DNA of 64,000 nt from Lentzea waywayandensis (lineage in GTDB: Bacteria; Actinomycetota; Actinomycetes; Mycobacteriales; Pseudonocardiaceae), in the NCBI RefSeq assembly GCF_900115955.1, contig NZ_FOYL01000001.1:248001-312000 (forward strand), given 5' to 3'. Position numbers and translations under genes: made by a program. Within the stretch, counting starts at the first letter, position 1. Every line of letters starts with the position of its first letter. Under the pieces are notes generated by a model. It searched no databases. It worked only from the letters and a program-made list of their open reading frames with translations, and was not told the DNA's origin. This document shows, one piece after another, positions 46,507 to 54,783 of the stretch.

Positions 46507-49059
46507 ATGTCACGACTGCTCGTACTCGTGCTCGCCCTGCTGTTGCCCGCCGCGCCCGCCGTCGCCGCACCCGCCGGCTGGACGGTCGCAGGCCCTGGCC
46601 AAGTCGCCGCGGAAGTAGCTCTGAACAGCGGAAATCTGACGTTGACCGTGCGCCGGCAAGGCAGAACGGTGCTCCAGCCCGCCGCGGTCGGCCTCACGAC
46701 GACCACTGCGGACCTCACGAAGGACCTGACGTCCACCGGACGCAGTGACCGCGTTGTCATCGACCGCTACACCATGCCGACCGGCAAACGGTTGCAGCGC
46801 ACGACCCGGATGAACGAGGCCAGGTTCGGCTTCCGCAACGCCTCCGGCAGCTTCGACCTGGTCGTGCGCGCCTCGGCGGACGGCGTCGCCTACCGCTACG
46901 TGCTGCCCGCCCCGGCGACGATCACCGGGGAGGCATCGAGCTTCAGCGTTCCCGCGGACTCGAAGGCGTGGCTGCTCCCCTACAACGCCTGGTACGAGGC
47001 CAACCGCGTGCGCACGACCGCGGGTGAGGCCACCGGCGACTTCGGCTACCCGTCGCTCTTCCAGACGGGACAGGACTTCGCGCTGCTCACCGAGTCCGAT
47101 GTGGACGGCCGGTACGCGGGCAGCAGGTTGCGCAAGAGCGGCAACGGTTTCCAGGTCGTGCTGGCCGACGCCCAGGTGGCGTCGACCGGGACCACGCCCT
47201 GGCGCACCGCGATCGTCGGCGATCTCGGCACCGTCAGCACCTCCACGCTCGTGGACGACCTGGCCAGTCCCGCGAAGTTCGCCGACCAGAGCTGGATCAG
47301 GCCGGGCAAGGTCGCGTGGTCGTGGCTGAGCGAGCACTCGAGCCCGAGCGACTTCGCGCGGCAGAAGCAGTACGTGGACTTCGCCGCCCGCAACGGCTGG
47401 GAGTACGCGCTGGTCGACGAGGGCTGGAGCGCCGCGTGGGTGCCGGAGCTCATCCGGTACGCCCGCGCGCAGGGCGTGGAGATCCTGCTGTGGCTGCGCT
47501 GGAGTGACCTCGACACGCCGCAGGAACGTGACACCGTGCTGCCCAGGATCAAGCAGTGGGGCGCCAAGGGCGTGAAGCTCGACTTCATGGAGTCCGACTC
47601 GCAGGACCGTTATCGCTGGTACGACGCGGTGTTGCAGAAGACTGCCGACCTCAGGCTGATGGTCAACTTCCACGGCTCCACCATCCCGCACGGCCTCGCG
47701 CGCACGTGGCCGCACGTGCTCACGATGGAGGCCGTGCGCGGCGCCGAGAACTACCCGCCCGCCGCCAACAACCCCGTGCAGTTCTTCACCCGCAACGTCA
47801 CCGGGTCGATGGACTACACGCCCGTGTCGCTCGAAGTCGGCACGAAGGAGGCGTCGATCGCGCACGAGGTCGCGCTGCCGGTCGTCTACGAGTCGGGCTG
47901 GACGCACTTCGCGGACAAACCCGAGGCCTACGAACGGCATCCGCAGGCGTTGCGCTACCTGGACCAGATCCCGACGGTCTGGGACGAGACCAGGCTGCTG
48001 AACGGCGATCCGGACTCGCACGCCGTGGTCGCGCGCCGCAACGGCGACAGGTGGTTCGTCGGCGGCATCGCCACCCAGGAACGCACTCTCCAGGCACCGC
48101 TGGGGTTCCTCGGCGGCGGGCAGTGGCTGGTCGAGACCGTCCGCGACCCCGCCATCCGGGCTGACGTCGTCCGCGACGGTCAGGTCCTGCGCAGTTCCGA
48201 CACCCTCAGCGTGCCCGTCAAGCGCAACGGCGGCTTCGCGGCGGTCCTCTGCCGCTACCGGCCGGGGTTGCGGACCTGCGACCAGCCGATCCAGCAGGTC
48301 CCGAAGACCACGCTCACCGTCACGCCGACCGGCCAGGTCGACACCCCGGCAGGGTCGACCGTCGAGGTCGCCGGCACGTTCACCAACGGCGACAAGGAGA
48401 TCCGCGACGTCACACTGAGCGCGACCGCACCCGAGGGCTGGTCCGTCAGCGGCCCTGCCGTGCAGCGCCGCAGGCTCGCGCCGGGCGAGTCGATCAGCGG
48501 AAGCTGGCAGCTTCGCGCGGGCACGCAGGTCGGCCCGGTGGACGTGCCGATCGTCGCCACCTTCGGTGCCGGTGTGCACGTCGAGCAGGCGGTCAAGGCG
48601 TTCGTCCCACCCCCGACGCCCGCGAACGGGTCCCAGGTCAGCGATCTGCCGTTCATGAGCGAGACCAACGGCTGGGGCCCGGTGGAACGCGACAGGTCCA
48701 ACGGCGAGAACACCGGCGGTGACGGCAACGTGCTGTCCATCGGCGGCACCACCTATGCCAAGGGCATCGGCACGCACGCGCCGTCCGAGGTCTCGGTCTA
48801 CCTCGGCCGCGGCTGCGAGCGCTTCACCGCGAAGATCGGCCTCGACGACGAGACGGAGCAGCCGGGCTCGGTCGCGTTCCAGGTCTTCGGCGACGACAAA
48901 CCGTTGTACGACAGCGGAATCGTCCGGGGCAAGGGCGCGGCGGTGCCGATCGACGTCGACGTCAGCGACGTGCGGATGCTCAGTCTCCGCGTCACCGACG
49001 GCGGCGACGGCCGCAACTTCGACCACGCCGACTGGGCGGAGGCGGCGCTGACATGCTGA
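46507..49059 (+). CDS. Secreted GH97 glycoside hydrolase with NEW3 and NPCBM domains
   Basis: An 850-residue exported enzyme. Residues 1-21 are a Sec signal peptide. The GH97 N-terminal beta-sandwich spans about 25-255, the (beta/alpha)8 barrel about 265-530 (WSWLSEHSS; YALVDEGWSAAW; KGVKLDFMESD with Asp359; LTMEAVRGAENY with Glu408), and a C-terminal beta domain to about 590. A NEW3-type sandwich (600-700) and an NPCBM domain (about 715-850, GIGTHAPSEVSVYLGRG) follow. GH97 enzymes act on alpha-glucosides or alpha-galactosides. The NPCBM domain suggests polysaccharide binding. ATG 46507 follows GGGAG at 46493-46497; the next gene overlaps by 7 bases. Confidence 0.93.
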   Translation: MSRLLVLVLALLLPAAPAVAAPAGWTVAGPGQVAAEVALNSGNLTLTVRRQGRTVLQPAAVGLTTTTADLTKDLTSTGRSDRVVIDRYTMPTGKRLQRTTRMNEARFGFRNASGSFDLVVRASADGVAYRYVLPAPATITGEASSFSVPADSKAWLLPYNAWYEANRVRTTAGEATGDFGYPSLFQTGQDFALLTESDVDGRYAGSRLRKSGNGFQVVLADAQVASTGTTPWRTAIVGDLGTVSTSTLVDDLASPAKFADQSWIRPGKVAWSWLSEHSSPSDFARQKQYVDFAARNGWEYALVDEGWSAAWVPELIRYARAQGVEILLWLRWSDLDTPQERDTVLPRIKQWGAKGVKLDFMESDSQDRYRWYDAVLQKTADLRLMVNFHGSTIPHGLARTWPHVLTMEAVRGAENYPPAANNPVQFFTRNVTGSMDYTPVSLEVGTKEASIAHEVALPVVYESGWTHFADKPEAYERHPQALRYLDQIPTVWDETRLLNGDPDSHAVVARRNGDRWFVGGIATQERTLQAPLGFLGGGQWLVETVRDPAIRADVVRDGQVLRSSDTLSVPVKRNGGFAAVLCRYRPGLRTCDQPIQQVPKTTLTVTPTGQVDTPAGSTVEVAGTFTNGDKEIRDVTLSATAPEGWSVSGPAVQRRRLAPGESISGSWQLRAGTQVGPVDVPIVATFGAGVHVEQAVKAFVPPPTPANGSQVSDLPFMSETNGWGPVERDRSNGENTGGDGNVLSIGGTTYAKGIGTHAPSEVSVYLGRGCERFTAKIGLDDETEQPGSVAFQVFGDDKPLYDSGIVRGKGAAVPIDVDVSDVRMLSLRVTDGGDGRNFDHADWAEAALTC

Positions 49060-51920
49060 TCAACCGCAGAACGTTCCTGGTTGCCACGGGTGTGCTGACA
49101 GTCGCGCCGAAAGTCTCGATCGCACAGCTCAAGGACACCTACTACGAGGTGTTGCTCAGGCACACGAGGTGGGCCGAGACGCAGTACGACGCCACGGCCG
49201 GGCGATATCGGCGCACGGACTTCGGGTTCGCGGTGGTGCTCGGCAACGCCGTCCTGCTCACCCGAGGCAGCTACGACGCGTCCCTGGCGGGCGTCGAGAA
49301 GGACGTTCTGCGCGACCACACGCTCGCCACCATCAAGCACTTCGCGGCGAGCAACGTGCTGGCGGGCGGCACCGAGTGGGGCAAGACCCTGTTCTGGGAC
49401 ACCACGTTCCAGTCCTACTTCGTGCTGGCCGCACGGCTGCTCTGGCCGGACCTCGACGCACAGACCCGAGCGAACGTGGACGCGATCGCGCGCGGCCAGG
49501 CCGACTACACGACGTCACTCGGCACCGCGAACGACCCGCGTTCCGGCAGCTGGACGCCGAACGGTCTGCTCGGCGGGCACCGCGGCGACACCAAGCTGGA
49601 GGAGATGGGCGTCTACGCCCAGGCGCTCGCGCCCGGACTGGCCTGGCACGGCGACGGACCGGGCTGGCGCGAGGCGTTCACCCGCTGGAGCCGCAACGAG
49701 GCCGGGCTGCCCGCCGCCGATCTCGCCAATCCCTCCACAGTGGACGGAACGCCGATCTCGGCCAACACCGCGACGAACCTGCACGACACGTTCATCGTCG
49801 AGAACCACGGCTCGTTCGGCCCGCACTACCAGGAGGAGCTCTGGCGCACCTCCGGCCGCAACGCCGTGCACTTCCTGCTCGCCGGACAGCCGCTGCCCGA
49901 GGTGCTGACCAAGCAGCCGAACGGAGAACTGTTGTGGCGCACCATTCTCGCCACGATGAGCGACGCCGGCGAGCCGTTGATGCCGATGGTCAACGACCGG
50001 GAACACCTCTACGGCCGTGACGTCATCCCGCTCGCCTTCCGCTCCACGGTCTTGCGTGACCCGATGGCGGCGTGGGCCGAGTCGGCGCTCGCGTCCCGGC
50101 TGCTCGCCTACCAGGCACATCCGCCCGTGTACCGGCTCGCAAAGTTCTCCGGCGAGGCCAAGTACGAGCCCGAAGCACGCGCGGAGCTCGCGATCAGCTA
50201 CCTGCTGCACGAGCTGCGCCCACCGGTGGCCCCGGCGACGGACTTCTTCGCCCGCGCCGCGATCACCCTCGACCACGGCGCCGACCCCGGCCTGCTGACC
50301 CACCAGTCGGCGGCCGCCTGGGCCGGCACGGTGACCAAGCCGGGGTTCACGAAGCTCGCCTGGCAGCCCGCGCACGACGACTGGCTGTTCAGGATCAGCG
50401 GCTCGACCCCGATGCTGCTGCCGTCCGTTGCGGTCACGAGTCGCAATGCCGTTGTGTACCAGCAGATTCGCGACGGCTTCGACGGTACCGCGAGCCTGCT
50501 GCGGTTCGCGGACGGGTTCGTCGGCACCGCCACCCTGCCGACCGGCACGATCGTCTGCGCACTCCCCCGTCCCGGCCGGGTCGACGTGCACAACCTCGCG
50601 ATGGCGGGGATGCCGGGGCTGAGCGGGTCACGCACGTACACGGGTTCGGCGGGCCGCGTCACGGTCCAGGCGCGCGAGGGGTTCCGGGTCGACGACCTGA
50701 CGTTCCCGGCGACTTCCGCACGTCACGTCCGCATGGTCGGCATCACCCCGCACCCCACCTACGGGTACTCGCTGTTCGAGTTCGAGGCAGGTCAGGGCAC
50801 GGTGACGGCGTCGTCGTTCGATCCCGGCTTCGAACCGGCGAAGGCGACCGACGGCAATCCGGCCACGCGCTGGGCGGTCGCCCGTGCCGAACGCGGCCGC
50901 GCGGACAGCTGGATCGCCGTCGACCTCGGCACCGCCACGACGGTGCAACGCGTGCGCTTGCGTTGGGAGACAGCGGCCGCGGGCGCGTACCGCATCGAGA
51001 CGTCGCTGGACGGCGCCGCGTGGACGACCGTGGCCGAGTACCCGCGTCCGGATCTCAGCACGCCGGGCTGGCTCGACGTGGACGGCCGGGCGGGGTTCGT
51101 CGCGCGGTCCGCCGAGCCGATCACGGTGCAGGGCGACACGATCACCGTGCCCGCAGGCCTCGTCGAGGGTTACGTCCGCGCCGATCTGCGGAAGATCGCG
51201 GCAGAACCCGCTCCAGAATGCCCGCCGGGGGTGCGGGCGAGCACCGCGGACGGGTTCCTCAGCCTCTTCAACCTGTCCGGCGCCGACGTCACCGGAACCG
51301 TCCGGCTGCGCGGCAGCAGGCTGTACCGGGGCACGCAGGTCACCACCCGCGACGGCACCGAGTACGCGCTGACCCTGCCCGCCGCCACCGCACGGATCGA
51401 GGCGCCGTGGTTCACCGCTCGCGGCCTCCCGCCGGGCATCACCGCCGTCGTGCACGACGGGCAGCGCGTCACCTTCCGCGGTGGCCCGGCGATGTTCGTG
51501 CTGGTCCACCGCGACGGCCGCAGCCTCCCGGTCGTGCTGGGCAGGGCCGAGCGCACGGTGAGCATGCCGCCGGCCACGCCGTTCCCGATCAACGATCTCA
51601 CGCTGGGGCGTGTCACGTTCCCGAACTCCGTGCTGCCACCTGGCATGAGCGATCCGTCCGCCGCCGTCGACGGCCGGCAGCACACCGCGTGGAAACCGGG
51701 ACGGGACGGCCGCATGGTGGTGGACCTCGGGGCGGTGCACGACGTCCAGGTCGCTCTCAAGTGGACGGCCGGGCCGGTGCCGCCGCACGCCGTCACGTAC
51801 AGCGTGGACGGCAGGACCTACGGCTCGGCCACGGCCGCGCGGTACGTCGCCGTGTCGACCGGCTGGCGTCCGGGGCACGCCTCGGTGCAGAGCGTCGTGG
51901 TGCGGACCCGCTCGAACTGA
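49053..51920 (+). CDS. Tat-type secreted protein with two F5/8 (discoidin) domains
   Basis: A 955-residue protein. The N-terminus NRRTFLVATGVLTVAP is a twin-arginine signal. Residues 30-440 are helical with conserved Trp and His (LFWDTTFQSYFVLAARLLWP; VENHGSFGPHYQEELW) and resemble an alpha/alpha-toroid sugar-active enzyme, but I cannot name the family. Two discoidin/F5-8C domains follow, at about 552-675 (DGNPATRWAVARA; DSWIAVDLGTATTVQRVRL) and at 846-955 (DGRQHTAWKPG; MVVDLGAVHDVQV). The gene overlaps GH97 by 7 bases, so both are exported together to act on the same glycan. Its role may be a lyase or a lectin-like accessory. Confidence 0.82.
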   Translation: MLINRRTFLVATGVLTVAPKVSIAQLKDTYYEVLLRHTRWAETQYDATAGRYRRTDFGFAVVLGNAVLLTRGSYDASLAGVEKDVLRDHTLATIKHFAASNVLAGGTEWGKTLFWDTTFQSYFVLAARLLWPDLDAQTRANVDAIARGQADYTTSLGTANDPRSGSWTPNGLLGGHRGDTKLEEMGVYAQALAPGLAWHGDGPGWREAFTRWSRNEAGLPAADLANPSTVDGTPISANTATNLHDTFIVENHGSFGPHYQEELWRTSGRNAVHFLLAGQPLPEVLTKQPNGELLWRTILATMSDAGEPLMPMVNDREHLYGRDVIPLAFRSTVLRDPMAAWAESALASRLLAYQAHPPVYRLAKFSGEAKYEPEARAELAISYLLHELRPPVAPATDFFARAAITLDHGADPGLLTHQSAAAWAGTVTKPGFTKLAWQPAHDDWLFRISGSTPMLLPSVAVTSRNAVVYQQIRDGFDGTASLLRFADGFVGTATLPTGTIVCALPRPGRVDVHNLAMAGMPGLSGSRTYTGSAGRVTVQAREGFRVDDLTFPATSARHVRMVGITPHPTYGYSLFEFEAGQGTVTASSFDPGFEPAKATDGNPATRWAVARAERGRADSWIAVDLGTATTVQRVRLRWETAAAGAYRIETSLDGAAWTTVAEYPRPDLSTPGWLDVDGRAGFVARSAEPITVQGDTITVPAGLVEGYVRADLRKIAAEPAPECPPGVRASTADGFLSLFNLSGADVTGTVRLRGSRLYRGTQVTTRDGTEYALTLPAATARIEAPWFTARGLPPGITAVVHDGQRVTFRGGPAMFVLVHRDGRSLPVVLGRAERTVSMPPATPFPINDLTLGRVTFPNSVLPPGMSDPSAAVDGRQHTAWKPGRDGRMVVDLGAVHDVQVALKWTAGPVPPHAVTYSVDGRTYGSATAARYVAVSTGWRPGHASVQSVVVRTRSN

Positions 51921-52060
51921 CAACGGTCAACGCCCACAAGGCGGGATCACCCGATCCGGCGACCTCATCCCTTCCCAGGCGCGCCGCCTCGTCCGAGGTG
52001 GACACAGCGGGCAGGCTGTCACACGTCATCGCTGAAGCACGGGGAAGGAACGACGAGCGG

Positions 52061-52339
52061 ATGATCCGAATCGTGCCTGCCAAGGATCAGCACGTGCGGG
52101 TGACCTGGGCGCTGCCCCGCCACGAGCCGCCAGGACCGGTGAGCGTGGTCGGCGACTTCAACGGCTGGACACCGGGGGCGACCGAGCTCCGCGCCCGTTC
52201 CAACGGCCGCCGCACCGCCGCGGTCGTCGTTCCTCGCGGCACGACGCTGCGCTTCCGCTACCTCGGTTCGGACGGCGACTGGTTCGACGACTCGGACGCG
52301 GCGGCGAAGGACGACCACGGCTGCGTGATCACCGTCTGA
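52061..52339 (+). CDS. Small glycogen-binding (CBM48 / isoamylase N-terminal-like) domain protein
   Basis: A 92-residue single-domain protein. VRVTWALPR, VSVVGDFNGWTPGATELRAR and LRFRYLGSDGDWFDDSDA follow the CBM48/AMPK-beta glycogen-binding fold, including the conserved GDFNGW. Such stand-alone domains are common in actinomycetes and may bind glycogen or maltodextrins in the cytoplasm; no enzyme domain is attached. GGAAGGA lies about 12 bases before ATG 52061. It is 140 bases after the discoidin gene and convergent with a TetR gene, 5 bases away. Confidence 0.87.
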   Translation: MIRIVPAKDQHVRVTWALPRHEPPGPVSVVGDFNGWTPGATELRARSNGRRTAAVVVPRGTTLRFRYLGSDGDWFDDSDAAAKDDHGCVITV

Positions 52340-52344
52340 GATGG

Positions 52345-52956
52345 TTACAGCGCTTTGAGGCGCTTGCGGTTGACCGTCAGGACCTCGTCGGACAGCGCGG
52401 GATCCGCGTCGGCGACCGCGCGGGCGACCATCATCGACCCGACCATCTGGCTGAACAGCGCGACGGCGCGTTCGCGGGCTTCGGCGGGCGTGAGCTCGGC
52501 GCCGGTCTGGCGCGCCCGCTCCAGCAGCATCTCGGTGATGGCGCCGAAGTAGCCGTCGAGTCCGCGTTTGTACTCGGCCTGGGCCTCGGTGCCGTGGCGG
52601 CCCACATCCGAGACGAGGGCGGCTGAGGCGCACCCGATCTCGGGGTGGTCGCGGTGGTGTGGGCTGACGTAGCTGTCGACCATGTCGTGCAGGGCCGCTC
52701 GCGCCGAACGCGGGTGCGACTTGCGGATGGCGTCCAGGGCCGCCAGCGAGTCGGTGAAACCCTCGTGGAGGACGGCGAGGGCGAGGTCGTCCTTCGAGGC
52801 GAAGTGGTTGTAGAAGCCGCCGTGGGTCATGCCGGCGGACTTCATCAGCTCCTCGATGCCGATGCCGTCGATGCCGCGCAGCCGGAAGCCCTCTCCGGCC
52901 GCGCCGACGATCTTCTCGCGGTTGAGCCGTTTCTGCTCCTGTGTGATGCGGGGCAC
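52345..52956 (-). CDS. TetR-family regulator of the divergent redox operon
   Basis: A 203-residue TetR protein. The helix-turn-helix is at about 22-50 (IGIEELMKSAGMTHGGFYNH, then FASKDDLA), as in AcrR/QacR-type members that sense electrophiles or drugs. I choose GTG 52956 because GGGAGG stands 8 bases upstream; an ATG further up (53010) has no site. It is divergent from an NAD(P)-binding protein gene across 182 bases that hold a perfect palindrome, the probable operator for both directions. Confidence 0.9.
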   Translation of the reverse strand: MPRITQEQKRLNREKIVGAAGEGFRLRGIDGIGIEELMKSAGMTHGGFYNHFASKDDLALAVLHEGFTDSLAALDAIRKSHPRSARAALHDMVDSYVSPHHRDHPEIGCASAALVSDVGRHGTEAQAEYKRGLDGYFGAITEMLLERARQTGAELTPAEARERAVALFSQMVGSMMVARAVADADPALSDEVLTVNRKRLKAL

Positions 52957-53095
52957 TTCGACCACCTCCCTGGCTTGGCACGGCACCTCGTGACCAGGGC
53001 CGACGTCCACCTGACTGCGATGTTACCCATCATCAAAACGGGTGTCCACGGACGACGGTGCCTTGACAAGGCAACGATGTCGAGCATCATCATTC

Positions 53096-53121
53096 TTATT
53101 GATGTCACACGTCATCAATAA
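53096..53121. promoter_or_regulatory. TetR operator upstream of the redox operon
   Basis: TTATTGATG and CATCAATAA form a perfect 9-bp inverted repeat with an 8-bp spacer (TCACACGT), 17 bases before GTG 53139. The arms are AT-rich in an otherwise GC-rich region. The length and symmetry suit a TetR dimer that blocks the divergent promoters. Confidence 0.75.
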
Positions 53122-53138
53122 GCGGGAAGGAGCTCGTC

Positions 53139-53732
53139 GTGCGCTTCGGAACGATCGGTGCCGGCACGGTCGCACAGGCCATCGCCGGTCACCTCGTCAC
53201 GGCCGGGCACGAGGTGACGCTCAGCAACAGCCGCGGTCCGGAGACGTTGCTCGACGTCGTGACCCGGCTGGGACCGCTCGCCCGCGCGGGCACGGTCAAA
53301 GAGGCCGCCGCGGCCGACATGGTGTTCCTCGCCGTGACGTGGCCGCAGGTCGGCAACGCGCTGTCCGGTCTGTCCTCGTGGGACGGACGAATCCTCGTCG
53401 ACACCACCAACTCCGGCTTCGCGCCACCCGCGGTGGAGGACCTCGGGGTGGAGACCTCCAGCGAGTTCGTCGCCCAGCGCGCTCCGGGCGCGCGGGTGGT
53501 CAAGGCGTTCAACACCCTCTACGCCCAGTACATCGCGGCCGATCCCCGGCACGCGGAAGGCAGGCAGCTGCTCTTCCACGCCGGCGACGACGACGCGGCC
53601 AAGGCCGACTTCCGTGCGGTCTTCGACGGCATCGGGTTCGCCCCGGTCGACGCCGGGTCACTGCGCGAAGGTGGCCGGCTGATGCAGGTGGGCGCCGTGC
53701 TCTCCGCCCTGCACGCCGTGAAGCTGGACTGA
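53139..53732 (+). CDS. NAD(P)-binding F420-oxidoreductase-like protein
   Basis: A 197-residue Rossmann-fold protein. The N-terminal GTIGAGTVAQAIAGHLVTAG and LSNSRGPETL match the NADPH-dependent F420 reductase (Fno)-like family; the middle has DMVFLAVTWPQV and DTTNSG, and VVKAFNTLYAQ is the substrate-pocket block typical of these proteins. It may pass hydride between NADP and coenzyme F420 or act on another small substrate. GGAAGGAG precedes the GTG start. It opens an operon with a zinc-type dehydrogenase, 2 bases downstream, and an F420-type fusion enzyme, under the divergent TetR repressor. Confidence 0.88.
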   Translation: MRFGTIGAGTVAQAIAGHLVTAGHEVTLSNSRGPETLLDVVTRLGPLARAGTVKEAAAADMVFLAVTWPQVGNALSGLSSWDGRILVDTTNSGFAPPAVEDLGVETSSEFVAQRAPGARVVKAFNTLYAQYIAADPRHAEGRQLLFHAGDDDAAKADFRAVFDGIGFAPVDAGSLREGGRLMQVGAVLSALHAVKLD

Positions 53733-53734
53733 GC

Positions 53735-54757
53735 ATGAGGGCTCTCGCCTACGAGAAGGCTCATCCACTCGACGCGTTCGCCATCGAACTGGTCGACGTC
53801 GCGGAACCGCGGCCGCGCGACGGTGACGTCCTGGTCGAGGTCGCCGCGATCGGCATCAACCCCGGTGAGGCCGCGATCCGGAGGACGCGCAGCGCCGCGC
53901 CCGGCAGCCGGGTCGTCCTCGGCTGGGAGTTCGCCGGGGTGGTCGTCGCCCTGGGAAAGAGCGCCACCGGTTTCGGGATCGGTGACCGCGTCATGGGGAC
54001 CGGCGACGTCACCCGGGACGGGGCCTGGGCGGAACGCGTCGCGGTCGACCATCGGGTCGTCGCGAAGATCCCGGACGAACTCTCGTTCACCGACGCCGCC
54101 TCCCTTCCGATCGGGGTGCTCACGGCGTGGGAGGCGTTGTTCCGCGATCAGGACTCCCTGCCCGCGGGCGTCGACCGGGTGCTCGTCATCGGAGCGGCGG
54201 GAGGCGTCGGTTCGATGGCGACACAGCTGATGAAGGCGAAGTCCGCCTTCGTGATCGGCACGGCATCACGGCCCGAGTCGGCGCGGTGGGTCACGGCGAT
54301 GGGCGCCGATCTGGTCGTCGACCACCACGGCGACCTGCCTGAGCAGCTTCGCGCGGCGGGCATCGGCACGGTCGACGCGGTGCTCTCCACCTCGGGGACC
54401 GGCGGTCACCTGCGATCCATCACCGATGTGCTGCGGCCGTTCGGCCACCTGGCCTTCATCGACGCCGCCGGGCCCGTCGACCTCGGCGCGTTCACGGGCA
54501 AATCCCTGTCGCTGCACACGGAGATGGTGTTCAGCAAGATCACCGCCGGCGGGGACCCGAGCACCCAGGGCCGGATCCTCGCCCGCACGGCGCAGGACGT
54601 CGTCGCGGGCCGCATGCGCCCGATCGTCACGACAACGCTGCACGGGCTGACCGCGGAGACCATGCGGACCGCCCACACGCTCGCCGAAAGCGGCCGGACG
54701 GTCGGCAAGACCGTGCTTGTGGCACACGGCTCCCGCGGGATCGCAACCCCCAACTGA
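53735..54757 (+). CDS. Zinc-type alcohol dehydrogenase / quinone oxidoreductase-like (MDR) protein
   Basis: A 340-residue medium-chain reductase. It has the GroES-like N-domain (VEVAAIGINPGEA, GWEFAGVVVALG) and a Rossmann domain with VLVIGAAGGVGSMATQL at about 148-164 and the MGADLVVDHH block. No structural zinc Cys set is present, so it belongs to the zinc-free NADPH:quinone reductase branch. It probably detoxifies enones or quinones. ATG 53735 lies 2 bases after the upstream stop. It is 26 bases before the SDR-nitroreductase fusion gene. Confidence 0.92.
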   Translation: MRALAYEKAHPLDAFAIELVDVAEPRPRDGDVLVEVAAIGINPGEAAIRRTRSAAPGSRVVLGWEFAGVVVALGKSATGFGIGDRVMGTGDVTRDGAWAERVAVDHRVVAKIPDELSFTDAASLPIGVLTAWEALFRDQDSLPAGVDRVLVIGAAGGVGSMATQLMKAKSAFVIGTASRPESARWVTAMGADLVVDHHGDLPEQLRAAGIGTVDAVLSTSGTGGHLRSITDVLRPFGHLAFIDAAGPVDLGAFTGKSLSLHTEMVFSKITAGGDPSTQGRILARTAQDVVAGRMRPIVTTTLHGLTAETMRTAHTLAESGRTVGKTVLVAHGSRGIATPN

Positions 54758-54783
54758 ATCACCACTGGAAGGACCGCTCCCCC

